A stretch of DNA of 64,000 nucleotides from Nocardioides ferulae. Its GTDB lineage: Bacteria > Actinomycetota > Actinomycetes > Propionibacteriales > Nocardioidaceae. Every line of letters begins with the position of its first letter. The stretch's first letter is position 1. The notes beneath the pieces are model-generated. The model was not told the DNA's origin, made no database searches, and saw only the letters and a program-made list of their open reading frames with translations. A program made the position numbers and the translations under genes. This document shows positions 24,090 to 31,203 of the stretch, piece by piece. Location: positions 1-64,000 of the forward strand of contig NZ_QZVR01000001.1 of assembly GCF_003660455.1 (NCBI RefSeq), given 5' to 3'.

Positions 24090-24367
24090 GCAACGTGGAA
24101 CTTTCTCTGGATCCGGTGCTGGACATCGCGCTACTGATGCTCTCAGCCGCGCTCGGCGTAGCCATGCTGCGGGTGGCGCGTGGTCCCACCGACGCTGACC
24201 GCGCGCTGGCCGCCGACGTGGGCTTCGCGGTGCTCATCGCCGCGGTCGCGATCTTGGCCGTGAGGCTCGACGAACCAACGCTCTACAGCCTGGTCATGGT
24301 CGCGACCCTGGCCGGGTTCCTCACCACGGTCGCCTTGGCCCGGTTGGTAGAACGGCGGTCACCGTGA
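24086..24367 (+). CDS. mrpF: Mrp antiporter subunit F
   Basis: A 93-residue, three-helix subunit. The conserved RVARGPTDADRALAADV motif (residues ~26-42) connecting helices 1 and 2 is diagnostic for MrpF/MnhF, where the Asp is required for activity in characterised systems. GTG 24086 overlaps the mrpE stop, and its own stop overlaps mrpG. Size is normal. Confidence 0.93.
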   Translation: MSNVELSLDPVLDIALLMLSAALGVAMLRVARGPTDADRALAADVGFAVLIAAVAILAVRLDEPTLYSLVMVATLAGFLTTVALARLVERRSP

Positions 24368-24690
24368 GTGCCCAGGACTCGGTTGCCGGACTGCTGGTGC
24401 TCCTTGGCGCGGTGTTGTTCGCCACTGCGTCCGTGGGGCTGCTGCGGCTGCCCGACGCCTACACACGAGCCAACGCGGCCGCGAAAGCCGCAGGGTTGGG
24501 GGTGGTCAGCGTCCTGGTAGGCGTGCTGGTCCACGACCCGAACGTCCCCACAGCGATCACCCTCAGCCTCGCCATCGTGTTCCAGCTGCTCACGGTCCCG
24601 ATCGCCGGCGTCGCCATCGCCGAGGCGGCCTGGCGCTCGGGGGCACCCCCGGTGCCCGGGACGCAGTACGACCCGCACCCACCGCCCTGA
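24364..24690 (+). CDS. mrpG: Mrp antiporter subunit G
   Basis: A 108-residue, three-helix subunit and last gene of the Mrp operon. The motif VGLLRLPDAYTRANAAAKAAGLG (~22-44) is the MrpG/MnhG hallmark (normally LPD.Y.R.HA.....LG). The GTG start overlaps the mrpF stop. A Pro-rich tail ends the protein. With this gene the complex is complete (A/B, C, D, E, F, G), so a working Mrp antiporter is plausible. Confidence 0.93.
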   Translation: MSAQDSVAGLLVLLGAVLFATASVGLLRLPDAYTRANAAAKAAGLGVVSVLVGVLVHDPNVPTAITLSLAIVFQLLTVPIAGVAIAEAAWRSGAPPVPGTQYDPHPPP

Positions 24691-24715
24691 GGCACGTCAG
24701 CGGGCCAAGGTGAGC

Positions 24716-24910
24716 GAATCATGCGAAGACGATATCGTGATATGCTTAGCGTATGTCAGGGGTGGGATCAGTGCTCCCGCCGCTTCGTCACCACGGCCGG
24801 AGCGGTGGCCAATCGGGTTCTCCCTCCGCTCCGCGGCGGGAGGAGATACCCGACGTGCGCAGGGGGCGCACGGGTGCCAATCGCTCTAGAACGGGTCGAG
24901 AAGCGCCCCC
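24716..24910 (+). promoter_or_regulatory. Degenerate promoter and yybP-ykoY-like element
   Basis: Bases 24721-24742 are a close copy of the promoter at 25852-25873 (ATGCGAAGAC, CGTGATA shared, with the dyad CGAA-N6-ATCG), but the -35 is GAATCA instead of TTGACA. An aptamer-like region follows (~24755-24855) with a GGGA/TCCC hairpin where the GGGGAGTA loop should be and GGGAGGAGATACCC in place of GGGAGAGACC. Behind it GGGGGCGC (24862-24869) can pair with GCGCCCCC (24903-24910) just before the start of the stress-protein gene. It looks like a decayed riboswitch ahead of a decayed gene. Confidence 0.45.
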
Positions 24911-24912
24911 GT

Positions 24913-25452
24913 ATGGCCGTGTCCGGCCCAATGCCGGCCCGGCAGGCTGCGCCAGCTAACCCCCGGGTGCTGATCGGGATGGACGGGTCAATGGGGTCGC
25001 AGGAGGCTCTTGTCTGGGCGCTCGACGTCCTCGGGGCTCAATGCGGAGTGCTGATTCTGGCGAAGGTGGTTCACTTCGACGCGACCGACGACGCCACCCG
25101 TTCGGACATTGCGGCCGCTACGCAGCGATTGGCCTCCTCAGCCGACCATGCCGAGGGCACGGTAGGAGTGGTGAACTCCGCGGTGCTCGCCGGTCCGCCA
25201 GCGGAAGCGCTGCGGTGATTTGCGAGGAATCAAGGCATGGACCTCATCGTGGTCGGGCGTCGCGGTCGTGGTCTGTCCAACCGCCTGCTCGGCAGCGTCT
25301 CCTCGGACCTGGTCCACCACTCGCCGGTTCCAGTCGTCGTGGTCGGGCCTGGCCCTCCCGATGACCGATTTTGCTGGCATGGCCTCGATGGGTCAGTTGT
25401 CGCACTGGGATGGCGCCGGCACGCGGGGGTCTGGCGAAACCCGCGAACCTGA
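24913..25452 (+). pseudogene. Universal stress protein gene broken by in-frame TGA
   Basis: The frame from ATG 24913 encodes a USP domain beginning VLIGMDGSMGSQEALVWAL. After codon 101 (...GPPAEALR) an in-frame TGA stands at 25216-25218, and the same frame resumes as GMDLIVVGRRGRGLSNRLLGS, VHHSPVPVVVV, i.e. the ATP-binding G-x2-G-x9-G(S) motif of UspA. A single CGA-to-TGA change would explain this. The whole would be ~179 residues, one USP domain plus a tail. USP proteins bind ATP and act in stress and dormancy. The weakened promoter and riboswitch upstream fit a dying gene; read-through or sequencing error are the alternatives. Confidence 0.75.
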
Positions 25453-25556
25453 TCGCGCAGCACGAACCGGTGGCGGCCGTGTCGACCGGAGGGGCGCGGG
25501 AGGAAGCGAAGCCCTCGGCCAGCGGACGAACTGGAAATCGCGTAACATTGATCGTT

Positions 25557-25850
25557 ATGATCCGCGACGACTGGACCTTCCTGTCCAACCACGGCCACGT
25601 CCTGGTCGCCCTCGCGCGCAACCCCGACGCGCGCACCCGCGACGTCGCGGACGCCGTCGGCATCACCGAGAGGGCCGTGCAGCAGATCGTCGCGGACCTC
25701 GTCGAGCACGGCTACCTGGACAAGGAGAAGGTCGGTCGGCGCAACCGGTACCGGGTCACCCGCGAGTCGCACTTCCGGCACGAACTGGAGTCCGGTGTGA
25801 CCCTCGGTGCTTTCGTGGACCTCGTCAGCAAGTCTGTTGCCACCTCTTGA
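25557..25850 (+). CDS. Small winged-helix transcriptional regulator
   Basis: A 97-residue protein that is essentially one winged helix-turn-helix domain of the MarR/ArsR style: residues 4-20 helix 1, TRDVADAVGITERAVQQIVADLVEHGYL (~27-54) as helix-turn-helix, and KVGRRNRYRVTRES (~58-71) as wing. No metal-binding Cys/His cluster is visible, so it is not a classical metal sensor. A -10 TAACAT (25543-25548) lies 8 bases before the ATG, suggesting a leaderless transcript. The -35 of the next riboswitch promoter overlaps its stop codon. It is a candidate for binding the CGAA-N6-TTCG dyads of the island (inference). Confidence 0.8.
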   Translation: MIRDDWTFLSNHGHVLVALARNPDARTRDVADAVGITERAVQQIVADLVEHGYLDKEKVGRRNRYRVTRESHFRHELESGVTLGAFVDLVSKSVATS

Positions 25851-25875
25851 CATGCGAAGACCGATTCGTGATAAA
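25847..25875 (+). promoter_or_regulatory. Promoter with CGAA-N6-TTCG dyad ahead of riboswitch 5
   Basis: TTGACA (25847-25852, overlapping the regulator's stop) and GATAAA (25870-25875) are 17 bp apart. The spacer contains CGAA-GACCGA-TTCG (25855-25868), identical in arms and spacing to the dyad between heliorhodopsin and TerC. Confidence 0.65.
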
Positions 25876-25885
25876 GTAGGCGTAT

Positions 25886-26044
25886 ATCAGGGTTGGGGAG
25901 TAACCCACCTCCGGTTGCACGTCACCACGGCTGATTTCCCCAACTGATCGGCCCGGCGACCGGGTTCCATAGCGGGACGGGAGAGACCACTCCTGATCAC
26001 CAGCCGGGCAACAGGCCCGGACCGACGACAACGGTGGTGATCAG
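25886..26044 (+). promoter_or_regulatory. yybP-ykoY (Mn2+) riboswitch 5 with Shine-Dalgarno switch
   Basis: Loop GGGGAGTA lies in GGTTGGGGAGTAACC (25891-25905) and loop GGGAGAGACC at 25979-25988. The basal stem is ATCAGG (25886-25891) with CCTGAT (25992-25997). The overlapping CTGATCACC (25993-26001) is the perfect complement of GGTGATCAG (26036-26044), which contains the region just before ATG 26046; between them CCGGGC/GCCCGG forms an inner hairpin. Mn2+ binding would favour the first pairing and expose the start, an ON switch. The competing strands are seen in sequence; the direction of the response is inferred from the class. Confidence 0.88.
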
Positions 26045-26045
26045 C

Positions 26046-26243
26046 ATGGACGACGTTCTCATTCTCCTCGGACTCGCTGTCTGGCTCGGCCTCTGGGCGG
26101 CGCGCGAGCTTGGCTGGTGCGGTGTCAGGCGAGGGCAGGCGAGCGCTGCTGCACGGCGCAGTCAACCTCGCTCACACTCCGGGTCTGTGCACGAGGGAGG
26201 ACCTGACGGCCCGCACCTCGATTCGATCGGCCAACGGACATGA
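26046..26243 (+). CDS. Small membrane-anchored leader ORF
   Basis: A 65-residue ORF whose start is the one gated by riboswitch 5. Residues 1-22 (MDDVLILLGLAVWLGLWAAR) form a plausible membrane helix; the rest is polar, Ser/Arg/Gly-rich and probably disordered. Its stop overlaps the ATG of the next gene (ATGA, 26240-26243), so it may act as coupling ORF, as small membrane protein, or both. No homologue is known to me. Confidence 0.55.
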   Translation: MDDVLILLGLAVWLGLWAARELGWCGVRRGQASAAARRSQPRSHSGSVHEGGPDGPHLDSIGQRT

Positions 26244-27004
26244 TGCTCCTCAGACTGTCCGCTGCTGGGATGGAGAACTTCGACCGGTCCCACCCCCACG
26301 TGCGACTGCCCATCGCGGGGGCCTGGTCGCGCGAAGTGCTCCTCCAGGTCGCAGAACACCTCCAGCGCGGGGACTGTGTGCACGTGACCTTGACGATCTC
26401 GCACGAGGGACTGCTTTCGAGGGCGTGGCGGCACGGTCCTGCCGGAGGCGAGACCGGCGTGCGTGACCGTCTCGAAGACCTTGCCCGGGTCGTGGGCCTT
26501 GACGCGAGTCGCGTGTTGGTGACGATCGAACGCCATCCGAGCCGGTTCAGTCGATGGTGGGAGGCCTGGGCATGGCGGCGCGGGATCGGCGGAGCGCGAC
26601 ACCCGCGAGCCGGCGAGCGTCGGCTCGACGAACTCCTCGCGCAGCCCGAGCCTTACCTCGACGACAGGTACCACGACAAGACTGGGTCCTGCGAAGGTAG
26701 GCCACACGTGCTGGTCCCTGCGGCGGAACCGCTGGAGTGGGATGTCATCGACGCGCTGCACCGCTGGGTGTCCGTCGGACGCGAAGTCCACTTGGTGCTG
26801 ACGGTGCCCCACTCCCCGGTCTCGCGCGACCCTGAGCTCCACCTGCTGTGGGAACGACGCATGGCACTCGACCTCGCCGACCGCGAGGGCGAGATCACCC
26901 AGCTGTGGCCAGGAACCCCGCTCGTGCGGACCGAAGTGGTCAGAACCCACCCCACGGCGCGCCACGTTCGACGGGCACGTCGGTTGGCACCGCGGACGCC
27001 ATGA
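26240..27004 (+). CDS. Unrecognised protein with an internal duplication
   Basis: A 254-residue soluble protein of unknown family. Two segments repeat each other: residues 19-61 (PHVRLPIAG..W..EVLLQVAEHLQRGDCVHVTLTISH....SR) and 155-196 (PHVLVPAAE..W..VIDALHRWVSVGREVHLVLTVPH....SR). Each would be a strand-helix-strand unit with a conserved VH-x-LT-x-x-H. A basic, Trp-rich linker (~100-125) separates them. It is placed between a Mn2+ riboswitch and a baeRF-like gene and overlaps the ORFs on both sides by ATGA. Paired His in both repeats might bind metal, but this is only a guess. I cannot assign a function. Confidence 0.6.
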   Translation: MMLLRLSAAGMENFDRSHPHVRLPIAGAWSREVLLQVAEHLQRGDCVHVTLTISHEGLLSRAWRHGPAGGETGVRDRLEDLARVVGLDASRVLVTIERHPSRFSRWWEAWAWRRGIGGARHPRAGERRLDELLAQPEPYLDDRYHDKTGSCEGRPHVLVPAAEPLEWDVIDALHRWVSVGREVHLVLTVPHSPVSRDPELHLLWERRMALDLADREGEITQLWPGTPLVRTEVVRTHPTARHVRRARRLAPRTP

Positions 27005-27054
27005 CGGTCCGCGAGCATCAACGATGGAGTGCTCCGGGAGGGAGAACATCATGA
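27001..27054 (+). CDS. 17-residue coupling mini-ORF
   Basis: ATG 27001 overlaps the stop of the duplicated-domain gene (ATGA) and its own TGA (27052-27054) overlaps the ATG of the second baeRF-like gene (ATGA at 27051). The peptide (MTVREHQRWSAPGGRTS) has no recognisable feature. It would keep ribosomes moving across the 46-base gap, although the next gene also has its own GGGAGGGAG site. It could be chance. Confidence 0.3.
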   Translation: MTVREHQRWSAPGGRTS

Positions 27055-28205
27055 TTCACACCGATAGAGGCGCCGCGTCAGGCCACGCTCCCAACACGAA
27101 GGCGTCGGCCCTCACCCCCGATGACAGCCACGGCGGCGGGACCAGCCGAGGCCTACCCCGCGACCTCACACCGGAGGCTGCCGCACACCTGACCGCGACC
27201 GGTGGGTACCCCTGCATCTCCGTGCTGATGCCGACCACCCCGGCTACCCGGATGGGGATCGCGGACCGCGCGCGCCTCGACGGCCTGCTCCTTGACGTCG
27301 AGCGCCGCCTCGACGACCAGCCGCTGGGCGACCGCGAGCGGCTGATGTACGAACTGCGACGACAGGCCCGCATCGCCCAGGACTCCAACACGCAGCATGC
27401 GCTAGGCCTCTTCGTCAGCCACAGTGCCTCGCGCGCCTGGACTCTTCCGGTGACGGTCCACGAGAAGGTCGTGGTCGAGTCCACCTTCGCCACCCGTGAC
27501 CTCCTCCGGGCGCTGCACCGGACTCCGCCGCACCTAGTCGTGCGTGTCGACGAGTTCGGGGCTCGGTTGTACTGGGTTGCGTCACGGGTCACGCTGCTCG
27601 ACACCGTTGAGCGGATACCCGAAGGCCACGCACAATCCATGGACTTGTCGGGCCTCGACAGATCCACCCCGGAGCGCGAGGCCGACGACCGCAGCGACCT
27701 GCTCGCCCGGATTGACGCGCGCATGGCACAACTGAGACTAGAGCGTCCGGCTCCCCTCGTCCTGGCCGGCGACGCGGCACTCATCGACGAGCTGAAGAGC
27801 ACCGCGCGGTGGCTGCACCGCCTCGCGGGCCACGTCGTCGGCGCCGAGGCCGACAAACCGGCCGAGCTCTTCAGAACGACAGCACTGTGCCTGGAGGACT
27901 ACCTGCACCGACGTGGTCAGCAGACCCTCGAGGACCTGTACGAGGCGGCCGCCAACCATCCTGAACTGGTAGTGGCCGGGCTGGACCAGTGCTGGACGGC
28001 CGTGGAAGACCGGATCCCGGGCACGCTGGTCGTCGAGCAGGGATACACCCATCCTCGACCATCCAGAGAAGGTGGCGAGCCTGTGTCGCATGACTTGGTC
28101 GATGATCTTCTTGAGCACGCCATCGAGGCCGGCAACCTCATCGCTTTCGTCGACGATGCTCAACTGCACGAGTTCGGCGGGATCGCGCTCCTGAGGGTCC
28201 CGTGA
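27051..28205 (+). CDS. baeRF-like (Vms1/eRF1-type) protein, copy 2
   Basis: A 384-residue paralogue of the gene behind TerC. Shared landmarks are GGYPCISVLMPTTPATRMGIADRARL (N-terminal strand, ~residues 55-80), GLFVSHSASRAWTLP (~120-134), VVESTFATRDLLRALHRTPPHLVV (~141-165), and a C-terminal SHDLVDDLLEHAIEAGNLIAFVDD (~346-369). A 45-residue polar N-terminal extension distinguishes it. GGGAGGGAG supports ATG 27051 over the upstream in-frame ATG 27024. baeRF proteins are proposed to act on stalled or hibernating ribosomes. Two copies, both behind Mn2+ riboswitches, suggest a real link of this family to the island's job. Confidence 0.55.
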   Translation: MIHTDRGAASGHAPNTKASALTPDDSHGGGTSRGLPRDLTPEAAAHLTATGGYPCISVLMPTTPATRMGIADRARLDGLLLDVERRLDDQPLGDRERLMYELRRQARIAQDSNTQHALGLFVSHSASRAWTLPVTVHEKVVVESTFATRDLLRALHRTPPHLVVRVDEFGARLYWVASRVTLLDTVERIPEGHAQSMDLSGLDRSTPEREADDRSDLLARIDARMAQLRLERPAPLVLAGDAALIDELKSTARWLHRLAGHVVGAEADKPAELFRTTALCLEDYLHRRGQQTLEDLYEAAANHPELVVAGLDQCWTAVEDRIPGTLVVEQGYTHPRPSREGGEPVSHDLVDDLLEHAIEAGNLIAFVDDAQLHEFGGIALLRVP

Positions 28206-28985
28206 ACGAACACCAGGCGATAGCGGGGTCCCGTGCCTCCGCGACTCCCTCGGACCGCTTCTCCCTCGCCTCCCCACCCATTTGAGGCCAAGCACGCACC
28301 CACTGCGACACCTTCGCTTACGTTCGACACCCGACATGCGCACGAACAAGAGACCACGTGAGCGTCTACCGATCAGAAACCGACGGCGGCCGCCGCTCCG
28401 ACCCCGACGGCAGCAAGGAATACGCGACGACTTCTCCCCACTGGAACCAGCTCGAGACATCGGATGGCTGCTCACCCTGGTGAGCGCGGCGGGAGCGTTG
28501 GGGTCCATGGGGACTCTTTCCGAACGATCCGGTGGGTCGCGCCGCTGGGTATTGGGTCTCCACCGCGAAAATTGTCGCCATCATCGGCACCATGTGGCTG
28601 CGCGCCTCCGACACCGCATCGGCAGTTGCCGTCACCGGGTTGCCGGGTGGAACACTCCTACTCCTCGGCGCGATTCGCGGCCACCCGACCTGCGTCGCGG
28701 AACCCGACAATTGCTAGGCATCTGAACTGGCAGCCCGCTCCGTCCAAGGCCGGAACGACGTGGCCCTCGGTGGAGGTCGAACGACGTTCGGTCTCCATAG
28801 AGTCGCTCCATCTGCTTCGACAATCCCGATCCCTTCTGTAACGGCCCGACGCCGGCGAAGCTAATGCCGTCACCACAGTGTGCGGTGGCGCCGACATCGT
28901 CCTGGGCGCAATCATGCAAATCCGTCGCGACCCCGGAGAAGTGACTGTAGGTCGTAGCACCGACTGACGAGAGTGCCAAACGAAA
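28206..28985. other. Right end of the island, decayed or non-coding
   Basis: No convincing gene. Short frames look like fragments: one from GTG 28359 (about 41 codons) and, in another frame, about 60 codons from ~28532 with two hydrophobic stretches (TAKIVAIIGTMWL and TGLPGGTLLLLGAI). A frameshifted remnant of a small membrane protein is possible. The region is less GC-rich than its surroundings. A glnA-end-like repeat (28939-28968) and the glnA terminator close it. Confidence 0.4.
28939..28968. repeat. glnA-3'-end-like direct repeat, right copy (att-like)
   Basis: Bases 28939-28959 match the glnA 3' end and stop region (29048-29068) at 18 of 21 positions (AAGTGACT.TA.GTCGTAG.A). Bases 28951-28968 match the left-hand copy at 84-101 in 16 of 18. 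The three related sites delimit the accessory region and suggest that it entered at the end of glnA. Confidence 0.5.
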
Positions 28986-29015
28986 ACGAGGGCTCCGGCA
29001 TCCCGGAGCCCTCGT
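28986..29015 (-). terminator. glnA terminator
   Basis: A perfect 13-bp stem, ACGAGGGCTCCGG / CCGGAGCCCTCGT, with loop CATC. On the minus strand the hairpin is followed by TTTTCGTTT, a usable U-rich tract, 39 bases after the glnA stop. Confidence 0.85.
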
Positions 29016-29053
29016 GCTCGAACCGTGAGTTCGAGCTCTACGTGCACAAGTGA

Positions 29054-30478
29054 CTATATGTCGTAGTAGAGCTCGAACTCGTGCGGGTGCGGCCGCAGCT
29101 GCACGGGGAGAATCTCCTGGGTGCGCTTGTAGTCGATCCAGGTCTCGATCAGGTCGGGCGTGAACACGTTGCCGACCGTGAGGAACTCGTGGTCGGCCTC
29201 GAGGTTGTCCAGCACCGCGCCCAGCGAGGTCGGCACCTGCTCGATGTCGGCCATCTCGTCCGGCGGCAGCTCGTAGATGTCCTTGTCGATCGGCGCGGCG
29301 GGCTCGATCTTGTTCTTGATGCCGTCGAGACCGGCCAGCAGCAGCGCGGAGAACGCCAGGTAGGGGTTCGCGGACGGGTCGGGGCAGCGGAACTCGATGC
29401 GCTTGGCCTTCGGGTTCGAGCCCGTGATCGGGATGCGCACGCACGCCGAGCGGTTGCGCTGGCTGTAGACCAGCGAGATCGGGGCCTCGAAGCCCGGCAC
29501 CAGGCGGTGGTAGGAGTTCACCGTCGGGTTGGTGAACGCCAGCAGCGACGGGGCGTGCTTGAGGATGCCGCCGATGTAGTAGCGCGCCATGTCGGACAGG
29601 CCGGCGTACCCGGTCTCGTCGTAGAACAGCGGCTCGCCGTTGTTCCAGATCGACTGGTGGCAGTGCATGCCCGAGCCGTTGTCGCCGAAGATCGGCTTCG
29701 GCATGAAGGTCGCGGTCTTGCCGTTGCGCCAGGCGACGTTCTTGACGATGTACTTGAACTTCATCACGTCGTCGGCGGCCTGGAGCAGCTCGCTGAAGCG
29801 GTAGTTGATCTCCGCCTGGCCGGCGGTGCCGACCTCGTGGTGGGCCCGCTCGACCTGCAGGCCGGCCCGCTCCATCTCGATGACCATCTCGTCGCGCAGC
29901 TCACCGAAGTGGTCGGTGGGGGCGACGGGGAAGTAGCCGCCCTTGTACTTGACCTTGTAGCCGCGGTTGCCACGCTCGAGGTCCTGCCCGGTGTTCCAGG
30001 CACCCGCGTCGGACTCGATCTCGTAGTAGCCGGCGTTCGCCTTGGTCTCGAAGCGCACGTTGTCGAAGACGTAGAACTCCGCCTCCGGTGCGAAGTACGC
30101 CGTGTCGCCGATGCCGGTGGTGCCGAGGTAGGCCATCGCCTTGCGCGCGATGTTGCGCGGGTCGCGGGAGTAGGCCTCACCGGTCAGCGGGTCGTGGATG
30201 AAGAAGTTCACCACCAGCGTCTTCGCAGCCCGGAACGGGTCGAGGTAGGCGGTGGTCGGGTCGGGGAACAGCGACATGTCCGACTCGTGGATCGCCTGGA
30301 AGCCACGGATCGACGAGCCGTCGAAGCTCAGCCCGTCGTCGAAGACCGACTGGTCGAACGACGAGACGGGGACCGTGAAGTGCTGCATGACGCCGGGCAG
30401 GTCGCAGAAGCGGACGTCGATCATCTCGACGCCGTTGTCCTTGACGTACTTGAGCAGCTCGTCGCTGTTCTGGAACAT
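29054..30478 (-). CDS. glnA: Glutamine synthetase type I
   Basis: A 474-residue GSI, which makes glutamine from glutamate, ammonia and ATP as a dodecamer. The N-terminus [24 protein letters not shown] is typical, and active-site segments such as the [12 protein letters not shown] region and the NRSACVRIP loop are intact. The adenylylation site is present as Tyr in [11 protein letters not shown], so activity can be tuned by GlnE. The start CAT at 30476-30478 follows AGGAGG; longer upstream frame is leader. A GlnR-like box lies ~130 bases upstream. It is the first gene of the conserved part and its 3' end seems to be the island's integration point. Confidence 0.97.
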   Translation of the reverse strand: MFQNSDELLKYVKDNGVEMIDVRFCDLPGVMQHFTVPVSSFDQSVFDDGLSFDGSSIRGFQAIHESDMSLFPDPTTAYLDPFRAAKTLVVNFFIHDPLTGEAYSRDPRNIARKAMAYLGTTGIGDTAYFAPEAEFYVFDNVRFETKANAGYYEIESDAGAWNTGQDLERGNRGYKVKYKGGYFPVAPTDHFGELRDEMVIEMERAGLQVERAHHEVGTAGQAEINYRFSELLQAADDVMKFKYIVKNVAWRNGKTATFMPKPIFGDNGSGMHCHQSIWNNGEPLFYDETGYAGLSDMARYYIGGILKHAPSLLAFTNPTVNSYHRLVPGFEAPISLVYSQRNRSACVRIPITGSNPKAKRIEFRCPDPSANPYLAFSALLLAGLDGIKNKIEPAAPIDKDIYELPPDEMADIEQVPTSLGAVLDNLEADHEFLTVGNVFTPDLIETWIDYKRTQEILPVQLRPHPHEFELYYDI

Positions 30479-30604
30479 TCGTCCTCCTTGGCTGCGGACT
30501 CGGGGCGGCAGCCGGCAGAAAGCCTGCGTGTGGGTGCCCGGGCGGCGTTGCGCCGGGCGTGCTCGCAAACTATGCACGGGCAGTTTCTCGACCATATCCA
30601 CTTT

Positions 30605-30620
30605 GTTTCGGGCGTGTAAC
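30605..30620 (-). promoter_or_regulatory. GlnR-type box upstream of glnA
   Basis: On the minus strand the sequence is GTTAC-ACGCCC-GAAAC, an exact match to the actinobacterial GlnR consensus GTnAC-N6-GAAAC. It lies about 127 bases before the glnA start codon, the expected place for nitrogen control of glnA. Confidence 0.65.
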
Positions 30621-30708
30621 AGGTGTGTCGGGTGACCTGCGCCCCTCCACCGGCCCGGCGTCAGCACCCGCGCGAGGCAGCGAGCGCAGCGGGCCCTAGG
30701 CTGCTGCG

Positions 30709-31125
30709 GTGCCCGAGCATGACCTCCCCACCGCCTCCTGGGCCCGGCGCCTGCTGGCCCTGCTCGTGGACTGGGCGGCGTCCACGTTCGTGGTGATCAC
30801 GCTGCTCGGCTTCGACGGCTGGCGCGACGACTCGAACGCCGGGTTCTACGTGCTCGCCGTCTACGTCGTCGAGAACACGGTGCTGAGCTCCCTGGCCGGC
30901 GGGTCGTTCGGCAAGCTCGCCACCCGCCTGCGGCTGGTCCGCAAGAACGGCGACCCCCGACCCATCGACCCGATGCGCGCCCTGCTGCGCTCGGTCCTGA
31001 TCGCCGCCGTCGTACCGCCCCTGGTCTTCCGTCCCGACGGCCGAGGCCTGCACGACCTCGCGGCCGGCAGTGCCACCGTCACCCTGCAGACCTACCGGTC
31101 TCTGCGCGGGATGCCCGCCGTCTGA
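30709..31125 (+). CDS. RDD family membrane protein
   Basis: A 138-residue protein with three membrane helices of the RDD family. The characteristic start [14 protein letters not shown] (the R-x-x-A-x-x-x-D pattern) and the [17 protein letters not shown] segment are present. RDD proteins are of mixed or unknown role, often ion or metabolite related. The divergent position next to glnA is common in actinobacteria. TAGGCT lies 6 bases before GTG 30709, so the mRNA is probably leaderless. Confidence 0.85.
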   Translation: MPEHDLPTASWARRLLALLVDWAASTFVVITLLGFDGWRDDSNAGFYVLAVYVVENTVLSSLAGGSFGKLATRLRLVRKNGDPRPIDPMRALLRSVLIAAVVPPLVFRPDGRGLHDLAAGSATVTLQTYRSLRGMPAV

Positions 31126-31203
31126 CCCGGTCATGCCGTTGGCGGCAAGGTGGCGACGGCTAGGCTCGCGGCAACGTCCGCACCACCCCCTCGGAGGTCA
31201 CCC

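Noticed and set aside
25216..25218. Selenocysteine codon in the universal stress protein
   Set aside because: USP proteins have no catalytic Cys/Sec here, the family position is not a Cys, and no SECIS-like hairpin was recognised after the TGA.
28202..28285. Short GTG ORF overlapping the second baeRF-like stop
   Set aside because: 27 codons, no ribosome-binding site and no gene following; probably chance.
28359..28725. Possible gene at the right end of the island
   Set aside because: Fragments lie in different frames without a consistent start; at best a remnant.
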